Assembly: GCA_023251535.1 (NCBI GenBank)
Contig: JAHEYP010000002.1
Coordinates: 1 to 64,000, forward strand
DNA length: 64,000 nt
Origin: Bacteroidota bacterium
GTDB taxonomy: Bacteria; Bacteroidota; Bacteroidia; AKYH767-A; OLB10
Direction: 5' to 3'
Below the pieces are notes generated by a model, which was not told the origin of the DNA, made no database searches, and saw nothing but the letters and a program-made list of their open reading frames with translations. Made by a program: the position numbers and the translations under genes. Each line of letters starts with the position of its first letter. The stretch's first letter is position 1. This document shows positions 24,559 to 33,434 of this stretch, in pieces.

Positions 24559-26657
24559 AATGACATGCCTAAATTATAAAATAAAAAGGTAAAAATATCA
24601 GCTTGCTCATCAATCAATTTCGATTTTGGCTTTCCAGCACCATGTCCCGCGTTCGAATCTATCCTAATTAACATCGGACGATCGCCTTTATATTTTTCTT
24701 GCAAAGTAGCGGCAAACTTAAATGAATGCGCTGGCACAACACGATCATCGTGATCTGCTGTGGTGACCATCGTACAAGGGTATTGCACGTTCTCTTTCAG
24801 ATTATGCAAAGGTGAATAAGCATACAGCGCTTTGAATTGAGTGCTGTCGTCGCTGCTACCATAGTCTCCTGTCCACGACCAACCGATAGTGAATTTATGG
24901 AAGCGTAGCATATCCATAACACCAACCGCAGGAAGTGCCACTTTAAATAAATCGGGACGCTGCGTCATTACTGCACCAATTAATAATCCGCCGTTTGAAC
25001 GCCCGCTAACAGCGAGCTTCGACGAATTCGTATATTTTTCTTTGATTAAATATTCCGCAGCAGCAATGAAATCGTCGAATACATTTTGCTTTTTCAACTT
25101 CGTTCCTGCTTCATGCCATTCACTTCCATACTCGCCGCCGCCTCTCAAGCAAGGCATGGCAAAAACACCGCCACTCATTAAAAACACTAAACGTTCAGCT
25201 TTAAATTCGGGCGTTTTACTAATGTTAAATCCCCCGTAACCGAACAGTAGAGTAGGGTTATTCCCATCAAGAGTAATTCCTTTTTTATGCACTATAAACA
25301 TGGGGATTTTAGTGCCATCCTTCGAAGTATAAAACACCTGTTTTGTTTCAAACATTTCAGGATCATACGGCAATTTGGTTTTAAATTGATCGTACCTTTT
25401 GCTCGTATACATGTTGTAGCGATACACATGCGAAGGAGTAGTGAAATTAGAGATAGAAACGAATAGATTAGTATCACTTTGCGATCCTACCATTCCGTCA
25501 ACTGTACCAATCATCGAAGAAGTTAATTCGCCTTTTAGGGCTCCAGTGAAATCATACAGCAACATTTTACTCATGGCATCATGCATATAATGAGTCACGA
25601 TGTTTTTAAAACTCACTACGGCTCCTTGCAATATATCTTTCGACTCAGGAATTAAATCCTTCCACATAGCAGGCAATGGGAATTTCGGATCAATTTGAAT
25701 GATCTTTTTATGCGGTGCTTTATAGTCGGTGATGAATAATAATTTACCGTTCACTAATCCGATGAACTCAAAATCATTATTAAATGATTTTACGATTGTA
25801 TTAAATACTCTCTTAGTACCTGTGAGTGATTGAATGATTACATTATTACCACTGGTTCCTTCCGATCCTGAAATAATCAACATGGATTCATCTTCGCTTA
25901 CCGCTGCCGAAAAGTTTCTTAGTGGATGTTCTTTATCTTCAAATACCAATGAATCTTTACTCTGATCTGTATTTAATTTATGATAATAAATCTTGTGATA
26001 TTCATTCTTAGCGGTGTACATTGAATCACCGTTTTCTGAATCATAGCGGCTGTAGAAGAATCCGTCTTTATACCATGCTGTACTCGAAAATTTAACTCCT
26101 TTTAAGACTTCGGGAAGCGATTTTAATGTCTTCGTTTCTTTTATACGCATAATATTCCAATCACTGCCAGCACTAGCAACTTGAAATGCTAGATGCATTC
26201 CGTCAGCCGACGATGTTGTTTCTGTAATATGAGTAGTGCCATCGGCCGATAATTTATTCTGATCGAAATAGGCCATCGGAACATATTCCAACGATCGCAT
26301 GTAATACAATACTGGCTGATTGGTATTCGCATCATCGCGATAATACAAATACGAGCTGCCCGCTCTGATAGGCAATGAGTATTTGTTGAAATTCCACAAA
26401 GCTTTCATACTATCTTTCAAAGCTTGACGAAATGGTATAGTATTCAAGTAGTTATCTGTAACCGAATTTTCTTCTTTCACCCATTGTTCCGTCTCAGGAG
26501 CATGGTCGTTTTCCATCCAACGATAAGGATCGTAGACGAATGTCCCGAAATAGTTGTCAACACGTTCTATTTTTTTGGGCTGAGGATACTTCAATGGTTG
26601 AGCTCCTGCGCTGATAATTGCGAATAAAAACAGGGCTGTAAGTCGTAGCGATTTCAT
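24555..26657 (-). CDS. Prolyl oligopeptidase family serine peptidase
   Basis: Periplasmic serine peptidase cleaving after proline in short peptides. ~700 residues: signal peptide (MKSLRLTALFLFAIISAGAQ), N-terminal YPQPKKIERVDNYFGTFVYDPYRWME typical of family S9A, a seven-bladed propeller, then the alpha/beta hydrolase domain with catalytic Ser in SGRSNGGLL (about residue 545), Asp in DHDDRV (about 635) and His in NAGHGAGK (about 670). The frame extends to 26708, but the signal peptide begins at ATG 26657. It heads a two-gene unit with the Ig-like lipoprotein and is divergent from the DUF885 gene. Confidence 0.95.
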   Translation of the reverse strand: MKSLRLTALFLFAIISAGAQPLKYPQPKKIERVDNYFGTFVYDPYRWMENDHAPETEQWVKEENSVTDNYLNTIPFRQALKDSMKALWNFNKYSLPIRAGSSYLYYRDDANTNQPVLYYMRSLEYVPMAYFDQNKLSADGTTHITETTSSADGMHLAFQVASAGSDWNIMRIKETKTLKSLPEVLKGVKFSSTAWYKDGFFYSRYDSENGDSMYTAKNEYHKIYYHKLNTDQSKDSLVFEDKEHPLRNFSAAVSEDESMLIISGSEGTSGNNVIIQSLTGTKRVFNTIVKSFNNDFEFIGLVNGKLLFITDYKAPHKKIIQIDPKFPLPAMWKDLIPESKDILQGAVVSFKNIVTHYMHDAMSKMLLYDFTGALKGELTSSMIGTVDGMVGSQSDTNLFVSISNFTTPSHVYRYNMYTSKRYDQFKTKLPYDPEMFETKQVFYTSKDGTKIPMFIVHKKGITLDGNNPTLLFGYGGFNISKTPEFKAERLVFLMSGGVFAMPCLRGGGEYGSEWHEAGTKLKKQNVFDDFIAAAEYLIKEKYTNSSKLAVSGRSNGGLLIGAVMTQRPDLFKVALPAVGVMDMLRFHKFTIGWSWTGDYGSSDDSTQFKALYAYSPLHNLKENVQYPCTMVTTADHDDRVVPAHSFKFAATLQEKYKGDRPMLIRIDSNAGHGAGKPKSKLIDEQADIFTFLFYNLGMSL

Positions 26658-26725
26658 AGGCTGCAAAATAAAGATTAATTTCGTGAAGATTGTGGTAAGA
26701 AACGCCACAAATTCAAACGAAAACT

Positions 26726-28495
26726 ATGAAAAAGAACTTTCTAATAGGTTGTATGGCGGCAGGATTGGCAATTGCCGGTTGTTCGGGGAATAAATCGGGC
26801 TCCACTGCTTCAACCGATGCCGACTTCGAGGCTTATAAAGGCCGATTTGTGGAGAAAATGTGGGAAATGAATCCTTCAGCGGCCATCTACGCTGGTTTCC
26901 ATAAATACGATAGCTTATTGCTGATTCCAGATGCTGCCGCACGCGCTGCTTCCGATCAACAGTACAATGCTATGCTCGATAGCTTAGCTAAATTCGACGA
27001 GAATAAATTATCGCAAGCTAATAAAACGGATTTGTGGATGATGCGCGATTACTTGAAGTCGAATATTTGGTACGATACTGCTTTTAAGTCGTTTGAATGG
27101 AATCCTGCTTCATTTAATGTTGCTGGTGATTTTGCTGAAATCCTCAATGGAAATTATGATAAACTGGACGCTCGTTTAACGATGTTCGATAAGCGACTCG
27201 TTAATGTGAAAGCCTATTATGCTGCTGCAAAGACGCAAATCACACAACCTACTATCGAGCATACCGATCTTGCTATTATGCAGCATGAAGGCTCTATCGA
27301 GGAGGTTTTCGGAAAATCATTAGCCGATTCGGTTGCCGCTTCGGGATTATCCGACGACACTAAAAAGCATCTGTTAGCTTATGCCGATTCGGCGAAGTCT
27401 GCCATGCTCGATTACGCTGCTTGGTTGAAGGAGAAAAGAAAAACGATGACTCCCGAAAATAGCCGCAGCTTCCGCATCGGAAAAGAATTGTATGACAAGA
27501 AATTCGATTTCGATATTGCCAGCGGATATACTGCTGAATCGATCTACGAAAAAGCAGTGAACCGCAAAGCTGAACTGCATCATGAAATGGCGAATCTTAG
27601 TCGCCAATTATGGCCGAAGTATTTCGGTAAAGCACCTATGCCTGTCGATAGTTTACAGCTCATCCGCCAGATGATCGACAAGTTATCGTTGAAGCATGTC
27701 AACCGCGATTCCTTCTTGCAATCGATCGAGGCTCAAATTCCTACATTGGTGAAGTTTATCAATGATAAAAACTTAATCTATATCGATCCTTCAAAACCTT
27801 TGGTAGTGCGCAAAACTCCTGCATATATGGAAGGTAGTGGAGCAGGGGCTTCAATTTCGGCTCCGGGACCGTATGATAAAGGTGGAAATACGTACTATAA
27901 TGTATCGCCGTTAACGGGATATTCACCAGAGGAAGCAGAGAGCTATTTGAGAGAATACAACTATTATATTTTGCAAATCTTGAATATCCACGAAGCTATT
28001 CCGGGACATTATACGCAGTTAGTTTACAGCAATAATTCTCCTTCAATTATCAAGAGTTTAATGGGTAATGGAGCAATGGTAGAAGGATGGGCTGTTTATT
28101 CAGAACGTATGATGTTGGAAAGCGGATACGGTAATAATGAACCTGAAATGTGGTTGATGTATTACAAATGGCATTTGCGATCTGTTTGTAATACGATTCT
28201 CGATTACAGTGTTCATGTGAACAATATGAGTGAGCAAGATGCCATGAAATTGTTGGTGGATGGTGCTTTCCAACAACAAGCTGAGGCAGCTGGAAAATGG
28301 CGTCGCGTGAAGTTATCACAAGTTCAACTTACTAGTTATTTCACAGGATTTAGTGAAATCTATGACTTAAGAGAAGACATCAAAAAATCGGATCCTAATT
28401 TCGACTTGAAGAAATTCCATGAGAAATTCTTGAGCTATGGCTCGGCACCGGTAAAATACATCCGTCAGTTGATGATGGACGAGAAAAAGAAATAG
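26726..28495 (+). CDS. DUF885 family lipoprotein (metallopeptidase-like)
   Basis: A 589-residue DUF885 protein, a family related to gluzincin-type metallopeptidases. The signal peptide ends in the lipobox IAGC (Cys19), so it is a lipoprotein. The putative zinc site is ILNIHEAIPGHYTQ (HExxxGH, about residues 421-428), and GWAVYSERMMLE (about residue 455) provides the further glutamate. The first half is helical and the C-terminus is basic. It is divergent from the prolyl oligopeptidase gene across 68 bp and near two peptide transporters, fitting a role in peptide breakdown. Catalytic activity is inferred. Confidence 0.88.
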   Translation: MKKNFLIGCMAAGLAIAGCSGNKSGSTASTDADFEAYKGRFVEKMWEMNPSAAIYAGFHKYDSLLLIPDAAARAASDQQYNAMLDSLAKFDENKLSQANKTDLWMMRDYLKSNIWYDTAFKSFEWNPASFNVAGDFAEILNGNYDKLDARLTMFDKRLVNVKAYYAAAKTQITQPTIEHTDLAIMQHEGSIEEVFGKSLADSVAASGLSDDTKKHLLAYADSAKSAMLDYAAWLKEKRKTMTPENSRSFRIGKELYDKKFDFDIASGYTAESIYEKAVNRKAELHHEMANLSRQLWPKYFGKAPMPVDSLQLIRQMIDKLSLKHVNRDSFLQSIEAQIPTLVKFINDKNLIYIDPSKPLVVRKTPAYMEGSGAGASISAPGPYDKGGNTYYNVSPLTGYSPEEAESYLREYNYYILQILNIHEAIPGHYTQLVYSNNSPSIIKSLMGNGAMVEGWAVYSERMMLESGYGNNEPEMWLMYYKWHLRSVCNTILDYSVHVNNMSEQDAMKLLVDGAFQQQAEAAGKWRRVKLSQVQLTSYFTGFSEIYDLREDIKKSDPNFDLKKFHEKFLSYGSAPVKYIRQLMMDEKKK

Positions 28496-28544
28496 TTTTT
28501 GAGTTTTGCAATAAACTGTTTTTGTATTCGACTGTTCTATCACT

Positions 28545-29741
28545 GTGAGCGCTAAAAAAGAAAATATTATAAGTCAAAGAAGCCTTCTCTCAACAGAGGG
28601 CTTCTTTAATTCTATCGATAAGATTGATCCCGAATTTTTTGTATTGCATCCCATCTCTAATGTATTTCTTAATGCGGAATATTTCAGAAGTATTGAGCGA
28701 GCTGGGTTTCAGGGATTATCGTTTCGTTATTATTTGCATCCTTTGAAGGATGGCAGCTTTCAATTTCAGTATTTTCAGTTGCTCGATTTGTCGACGCGCG
28801 ATTTAGAGTCGATCGTGAACCTCGATCCGTATGGCAAGGTGCTGACGGGATTATCGGGCGTGCTTGATAAATTTATCTTCGGTATTCAGCGCAACAAACC
28901 GCATTATCTGGTGATTTGTGGCAATATGTTGATGAGTGGCAACCATGGACTTCATTGTGGAAGCGGAAATCATCAAGCCTTATTAGAAACTATCACGAAA
29001 GTGAAGCAAGATCTTTCTAAATCGGGGAAGGTAGCTGCAATGATTGTTAAAGATTTTGAGGCCGATCGCGATCCTTTAGGACCATTGCTAAAGAAAGATA
29101 AGTTTCATTCAATGATAATGGATCCGATCATGGAAATGGATCTTGCTCCGAATTGGAAATCGTTCAGTGATTATTTGGCTGCTATGTCGTCGAAATACCG
29201 CGTGCGTACCAATAATGTCAGGAAAAAATTAGCCAATACTACGATCAAGCAATTATCGCTTGCCGATGTTGAAGAGCATTACGATCGTCTTGAATTCCTT
29301 TATAAATCGGTGCAACAAAAGAGTCCGATTCGCTTGATACAATGCAGCTTTTTGTATCTCAAAAATCTGATGATGTATATGTCGGACAAAGTTGTGATGG
29401 AAGCCTATATAGAGAATGGTGAAATCATCGCTTTCCTCTGCGGAATCAAGAACGGAAAATCACTCGAAGCACATCATATTGGTATCGATTATAAGTATAA
29501 TAAGAGCCACGCATTATATCAGAATATCTTGTACGATTTTATTGAGATGGGTATTCAGGAATCGATGAATCATGTTTCATTCGGAAGAACTGCGATGGAG
29601 ATGAAGTCGACGGTAGGAGCGGTGCCGGTGACGTATAATGCGTATATACGTTTTGAAAACAGAGTTGTGAATTCGTTGATTTGTCATTTTTTACCTGACG
29701 AGCCCGCAGGCGATTGGGTGCAGCGTAATCCTTTTAAGTAA
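28545..29741 (+). CDS. Putative GNAT-fold acyltransferase
   Basis: A 398-residue cytosolic protein with no signal peptide. The C-terminal half reads like a GNAT/FemAB-type domain: YLAAMSSKYRVRTNNVRKKL (residues ~210-229), then VMEAYIENGEIIAFLCGI followed by EAHHIGIDYKYNKSHALYQNILYDFIEMGIQ, the strand-helix layout of the acyl-CoA-binding core, and HVSFGRTAMEMKSTVGA near the end. The N-terminal half is unassigned. The start is GTG at 28545. The substrate is unknown; amino-acid or peptidoglycan-related acylation is possible but unproved. Confidence 0.55.
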   Translation: MSAKKENIISQRSLLSTEGFFNSIDKIDPEFFVLHPISNVFLNAEYFRSIERAGFQGLSFRYYLHPLKDGSFQFQYFQLLDLSTRDLESIVNLDPYGKVLTGLSGVLDKFIFGIQRNKPHYLVICGNMLMSGNHGLHCGSGNHQALLETITKVKQDLSKSGKVAAMIVKDFEADRDPLGPLLKKDKFHSMIMDPIMEMDLAPNWKSFSDYLAAMSSKYRVRTNNVRKKLANTTIKQLSLADVEEHYDRLEFLYKSVQQKSPIRLIQCSFLYLKNLMMYMSDKVVMEAYIENGEIIAFLCGIKNGKSLEAHHIGIDYKYNKSHALYQNILYDFIEMGIQESMNHVSFGRTAMEMKSTVGAVPVTYNAYIRFENRVVNSLICHFLPDEPAGDWVQRNPFK

Positions 29742-29825
29742 ATTTTTTTCTTTAGATTGAAGACTACGGAATAAGGTGTAATTTGTTTTTAAGTCAAAAG
29801 ATTTTATATTTTCAATTGATTTATT

Positions 29826-30099
29826 CAACGATTGGAATACAGGATAAAACATTTTCCCTCTTCCAACGCGCTACAGCCGCGCGATGGCGCAGGCTTTTTC
29901 CTGCAGTGGGAGAATTTAGCCGCTGTAAATTTTTTAGCGGGAACGATTTCAACTCCAACGGAAAGAAACAAACTCGGCCTGAAAGAAAACCTCTTCAGGC
30001 CTCAAACAGTGTTTCTTTCTATCGTTGTCGTTCTCATCGTTCTTTCCGCAAAAATTTAAGGCGGACGTTCTGCTTCGAATAGAGATTCAGATATACCGA
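29826..30099 (+). repeat. Dispersed 0.3-kb repeat, copy 1
   Basis: Begins near ACGATTGGAATACAGGATAA and ends near GATTCAGATATACCG. The same sequence recurs inverted at 52829-53127. Shared blocks include the left ~60 bp, a central ~55-bp block around GGGAACGATTTCAACTCCAA, and the right ~75 bp. Between them, internal hairpins differ in sequence and length between copies (here GCAGG/CCTGC and GGCCTGAA/TTCAGGCC). Two short open frames here change frame relative to copy 2, so it is unlikely to code for protein. Confidence 0.85.
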
Positions 30100-30498
30100 T
30101 TCAAAAATGAAACGTTGAAAAAAAATCTAGATTATATTGGAGAAGATATAATTCTTGGGATTTGACTTTTGCAATTATTAGCTATTCTGCATTCCCAATA
30201 GTTTTCGGGACTGAGTTTTTCTTTGTTTATTTAATTTTGTTTGAGAGAATTCAATGTAGGCCCCTGTTGTAGCAGAAATTCAAAATTTAATCGGTAGAAT
30301 CCTTAAAATAAGTTAATTGATATTATCCAATAATCAATTTTGAAACTACTTGTAACGATGATTTAGTCATCAAAATTTAGCTTTACAAAAACAAAAAACA
30401 TAACTTTAATCCCTTTCAACCGACATTCACCCCCAATTTTCTGAAGTTTACACAAAAAACGAGCATGGCTTTTTAGGTTGATATAACTTGCATGCATT
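30100..30498. other. A+T-rich intergenic region
   Basis: About 400 bp of A+T-rich sequence between the repeat and the next gene. I see no convincing reading frame, RNA gene or hairpin terminator; it must contain the promoter of the 30499 gene. Confidence 0.5.
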
Positions 30499-30885
30499 GT
30501 GAGAAAGATAGGACTATTATTAGTGATGACGGCAGCGATGTTATCCCTCCCGGAAGCTTCAGTGCGTGCAGGAAATATTGATATTCCTGTTGCGGGAAAA
30601 TCGTGCCTTTCATCGTTATCGGTATCGTCGTATCCTATGGCATATCCTAACCCTTTCAGAGGAGAAACCAGTATCTTTTACAAAGCAGATAAAGACGAAA
30701 CTATTGCTTTGCGCTTATTTACAAAAGACGGTAAGTTGATTGATGTAATATACAGTGGAAAGGTGGAAAAAGAAACAATAAATCGTTTTGAACTTGACGG
30801 AAAATACATGCCCCCTGGGGTCTATTATTACTCTATAGAGAATGGTGAGAAAATTGTTCACAAGCGACTTGAATTAGTCCGGTGA
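30499..30885 (+). CDS. Secreted protein consisting mainly of a T9SS sorting domain
   Basis: A 128-residue protein with a signal peptide (residues 1-24, ending VRAG), a short linker of ~25 residues, then a sorting-domain-like module filling the rest: YPMAYPNPFRGETSIFYKA, IALRLFTKDGKLIDVI, PPGVYYYSIENGEKIVHKRLELVR. There is essentially no cargo domain. The start is GTG at 30499 (ATG absent in a suitable place). It is followed by two hairpins. It could be an orphan adaptor or surface protein; function unknown. Confidence 0.75.
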   Translation: MRKIGLLLVMTAAMLSLPEASVRAGNIDIPVAGKSCLSSLSVSSYPMAYPNPFRGETSIFYKADKDETIALRLFTKDGKLIDVIYSGKVEKETINRFELDGKYMPPGVYYYSIENGEKIVHKRLELVR

Positions 30886-30920
30886 ACGCAAGAGGTGTTT
30901 TTATGGTTTGATTGAGCATT

Positions 30921-30986
30921 CGTGGTCCTCGTTGACCACGTTTGCAATTAATAGGGATGCCATCGCGAGACGGCATCCCTTAATTT
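30921..30986 (+). terminator. Double hairpin between convergent genes
   Basis: First stem CGTGGTC (30921-30927) with GACCACG (30934-30940); second stem AGGGATGCC (30953-30961) with GGCATCCCT (30972-30980), followed by TAATTTTTATT. Serves the plus-strand gene and perhaps the convergent AIM24 gene. Confidence 0.7.
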
Positions 30987-30989
30987 TTA

Positions 30990-31748
30990 TTATTCATTAC
31001 CGCTAATAAATCCTCCAAGCATTCCGCCTAATCCGCGTGACTCTTCTCGTCCGCCGCCATAGCGACTAGCCGAAATAATTCGGTCGGCTAGGCGAGAGAA
31101 TGGAACGCTTTGTAGGTACACCAATCCCGGACCAGTTAGCACGGCATAAAACAATCCTTCACCGCCAAACAACGCGTTTTTAAATCCGCCAATGAATTTA
31201 ATATCGTAGTCAACCGATGTTTCTAGTCCCACCAAACAGCCTGTATCGACTCTCAATTGTTCTCCCACCGCTAGTTGACGTTTCAAGATTGTTCCTCCAG
31301 CATGAATGAACGTATTTCCGTCGCCCGACAGCTCTTGCAAGATAAATCCCTCACCACCGAAAAGTCCGGCGCCAATTTTCTTAGTAAATGCAATATTGAT
31401 ATCGATACCCTGAGCAGCGGCCAAGAAACCATCTTTCTGGCAAAGGAATTTACCTCCGTAGTTAGCAGGGTTAATTGGGATGATTTTTCCGGGATAAGGA
31501 GCTGCAAAAGCCAATTTTCTTTTCACCGACCCATTATTGGTGAATGAAGTAATAAAGAAACTCTCACCAGTAATCATTCGCTTAAGTCCCTTTAAAATTC
31601 CGCCTCCGGTACCCGTTTGCATGTCAATATCATTTTCCATGTAAAGCATGGCGCCTGCCTCAGCGCGAACGCCTTCTGCGGGATCTAGTTCAATTTCTAC
31701 AACCTGAATATCGTCGCCGATAATTTTGTAATCAATATCGTGTGCCAT
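30990..31748 (-). CDS. TIGR00266/AIM24 family protein
   Basis: A ~252-residue soluble protein of the AIM24/TIGR00266 family, a beta-rich fold of unknown biochemical role (the yeast member acts at mitochondrial membranes). Seen: YKIIGDDIQVVEIELDPAEGV at the start, EAGAMLYMENDIDMQT, GESFFITSFTN and the Gly-rich KIGAGLFGGEGFILQELSGDG. The C-terminus is Gly-rich (RYGGGREESRGLGGMLGGF), like a shortened SHOCT-less tail. ATG 31748 (MAHDIDYK) is chosen; the open frame further upstream to 32114 runs opposite another gene and is not protein-like. Confidence 0.85.
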   Translation of the reverse strand: MAHDIDYKIIGDDIQVVEIELDPAEGVRAEAGAMLYMENDIDMQTGTGGGILKGLKRMITGESFFITSFTNNGSVKRKLAFAAPYPGKIIPINPANYGGKFLCQKDGFLAAAQGIDINIAFTKKIGAGLFGGEGFILQELSGDGNTFIHAGGTILKRQLAVGEQLRVDTGCLVGLETSVDYDIKFIGGFKNALFGGEGLFYAVLTGPGLVYLQSVPFSRLADRIISASRYGGGREESRGLGGMLGGFISGNE

Positions 31749-31887
31749 AATAGTTTTTGTTTTCTTTTCGGGGATGAAAATAGGAGATAGAAACAACTTT
31801 TTAAAGCCAAAAGCATGAAATATCAATTCTTCCTTCCAAAACGACGAAATAGCCGAATGAAATGATATAAAATTTGTACATTGCAGA

Positions 31888-32223
31888 ATGAAACGACGGG
31901 TTTTACTACTTACTTTTTTGGTGTCGATTAGCTTTTCGGCAGTGAAGGCACAGTCGCTGCGCAATGATTCATTATTTGTTCCCGATGCACTTCGCAGATA
32001 CCAGTTCAACCTCGAGAATCCTGTAAAATCAATCGAGAATTTACGGTACGACAAATCCAACGAGCCCATTCGAGGAGAGCTCTCGAAAGACGGCAAGAAA
32101 GTGATCATGGACAACTACAAAAAAGGACAACGTATAAAATTCGATGCGACCTTCCCCGACGGCAGGGTAGAGCACTTCGAAAAATCACCTTGTTTTATTG
32201 ATCCAGTGGTTTATGAGATTTAG
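31888..32223 (+). CDS. Small secreted protein, unknown
   Basis: A 111-residue protein with a signal peptide (residues 1-21, ending VKAQ). The mature part is basic and hydrophilic (NLENPVKSIENLRYDKSNEP, then KGQRIKFDATFPDGRVEHFEKSPCFIDPVVYEI). One cysteine near the C-terminus; no recognised domain. It lies divergent from the AIM24 gene and just upstream of the IS30 region. Confidence 0.65.
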   Translation: MKRRVLLLTFLVSISFSAVKAQSLRNDSLFVPDALRRYQFNLENPVKSIENLRYDKSNEPIRGELSKDGKKVIMDNYKKGQRIKFDATFPDGRVEHFEKSPCFIDPVVYEI

Positions 32224-32245
32224 GTAGATTTTAAATAAATATAGG

Positions 32246-32283
32246 TTTGTTTGTAAAAGTTATGTTTTTATTATATACTTTTG
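32246..32283 (+). promoter_or_regulatory. Promoter upstream of the IS30 transposase
   Basis: TTTG at 32250-32253 (another at 32246) and TACTTTTG at 32276-32283, spaced 22 nt. It would transcribe across the hairpin into the transposase frame. Confidence 0.5.
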
Positions 32284-32323
32284 ATTATAACGTATTAAAA
32301 TTTAAAGGCAGATTCAACTTTCT

Positions 32324-32354
32324 AGTGCAACGCTAAAAAGCGTTAAGTTGCACT
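32324..32354 (+). promoter_or_regulatory. Hairpin at the transposase 5' end
   Basis: AGTGCAAC/GTTGCACT forms an 8-bp outer stem, with inner GCT/AGC or alternatively AACGCT/AGCGTT around AAAA. It contains an in-frame TAA (32334-32336) just ahead of the transposase reading frame and may limit its expression or be the inner part of the left terminal repeat. Confidence 0.6.
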
Positions 32355-33344
32355 AAGGCTAAATACACAAGATTCAGTTTAGAAGAACGGATTAAAATAG
32401 AAGTATATCGTTTATTAAAATGGACTTTAGAAGAAATTGGGAAGGAAATAAATCGATCTAAAAGTAGCATTAGTCGAGAGCTGTCTAGATATCCTGGCAA
32501 ATATTCAGCCTTCAAAGCCCATGAGTTAGCAATTAAAAGAAGCAGGGATCATAATTCAAACTGCAAGATTGCTGACAATCCACTGCTTTTCAAAAAAATC
32601 CATGAATTGTTAAAAAAGCGATGGTCACCCGAACAAATTTCCACATATTTGAGGAAAGATTACTCGGAATTTAAAGACATGCAAATATCGCACGAATCGA
32701 TTTATACCTTCATATACATTCTACCAAGGGGAGAACTGCGTAAGGAGCTAATAGGCTATTTACGGCAAAAGAAAAAAATGAGAAACAGCAGAAAAGGAGA
32801 ATATATCCAGAGAGGTAAAATTCCGGACATGATTAGTATTGAAGAGCGTCCAGCCGAAGTCGAGTCGCGATCAATTGCAGGTCATTGGGAAGGAGATCTA
32901 ATTATGGGTAAAGATCACAAGTCAGCAATGGGTACAATAGTGGAGCGTAAGACAAGGTCTGTCCTATTAGTAAAGCTAAAAAACAAAGATGCTGCCTCAG
33001 TAAGAAAAGCCTTTGAAAATGAAGTAAAAACTTTACCTGAACAGATGAAGTTGTCTCTTACATATGATCAAGGAAAGGAAATGACTGAACATAAATTATT
33101 TACCAAAAACACCAATATCAAAGTTTATTTTTGTCACCCCGCTTCGCCTTGGGAGCGAGGTACAAATGAAAATACTAACATGCTCATTCGTGATTATTTT
33201 CCTAAAGGCACTGATTTCAATTTGGTAAGTAAAAAGGAAATGAAGCGGGTGCAAAATGAGTTAAATGAACGTATTCGCAAAACGTTGAATTGGGAGTCTC
33301 CGAAAGCTGTTTTTGAAAAGGAAATACTTGAACAATGTAAATGA
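32337..33344 (+). CDS. IS30 family transposase, no normal start codon
   Basis: DDE transposase of the IS30 family. The frame read from 32337 gives the full family architecture: N-terminal helix-turn-helix (RFSLEERIKIEV, EEIGKEINRSKSSISREL), the middle region SPEQISTYL ... ISHESIYTFIY, and the catalytic core with Asp in GHWEGDLIMG, Asp in LTYDQGKEM and Glu in PWERGTNENTNMLIRDYFPKG. The frame contains no ATG, GTG or TTG before TTG 32607, which would cut off the helix-turn-helix. A TAA at 32334 blocks extension to an in-frame ATG at 32262. Either it starts at a rare codon or it is decayed. Confidence 0.8.
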   Translation, partial: KALSCTKAKYTRFSLEERIKIEVYRLLKWTLEEIGKEINRSKSSISRELSRYPGKYSAFKAHELAIKRSRDHNSNCKIADNPLLFKKIHELLKKRWSPEQISTYLRKDYSEFKDMQISHESIYTFIYILPRGELRKELIGYLRQKKKMRNSRKGEYIQRGKIPDMISIEERPAEVESRSIAGHWEGDLIMGKDHKSAMGTIVERKTRSVLLVKLKNKDAASVRKAFENEVKTLPEQMKLSLTYDQGKEMTEHKLFTKNTNIKVYFCHPASPWERGTNENTNMLIRDYFPKGTDFNLVSKKEMKRVQNELNERIRKTLNWESPKAVFEKEILEQCK

Positions 33345-33434
33345 GTTTTTAAGGCATGATCCAAATGCGTATTAAAAAAAGCAAAGGAGTAATATCTACT
33401 CCTCCGCCTCGCTATTGGATTAAGTTATTCCTTA

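Larger units (their letters stand above)
32324..33344 (+). mobile_element. IS30-family insertion element, ends not resolved
   Basis: Identified by its complete IS30-type transposase. A hairpin (AGTGCAAC 32324-32331 with GTTGCACT 32347-32354) sits at the left side; I could not find a matching right inverted repeat or a target-site duplication, so the right end may have been lost or diverged. Boundaries given are the hairpin start and the transposase stop. Confidence 0.7.

Noticed and set aside
29783-30082. Open frames in repeat copy 1, and the similar one at 52870-53121, as a small protein family
   Set aside because: The shared peptide ends are in one frame in copy 2 but in two different frames in copy 1, and internal differences are not multiples of three, so coding is unlikely.
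31749-32114. N-terminal extension of the AIM24-family gene
   Set aside because: It runs antisense to the small secreted protein gene and the family fold begins at MAHDIDYK.
32607-33344. Transposase starting at TTG 32607
   Set aside because: This would remove the helix-turn-helix that is clearly encoded in the same frame upstream.
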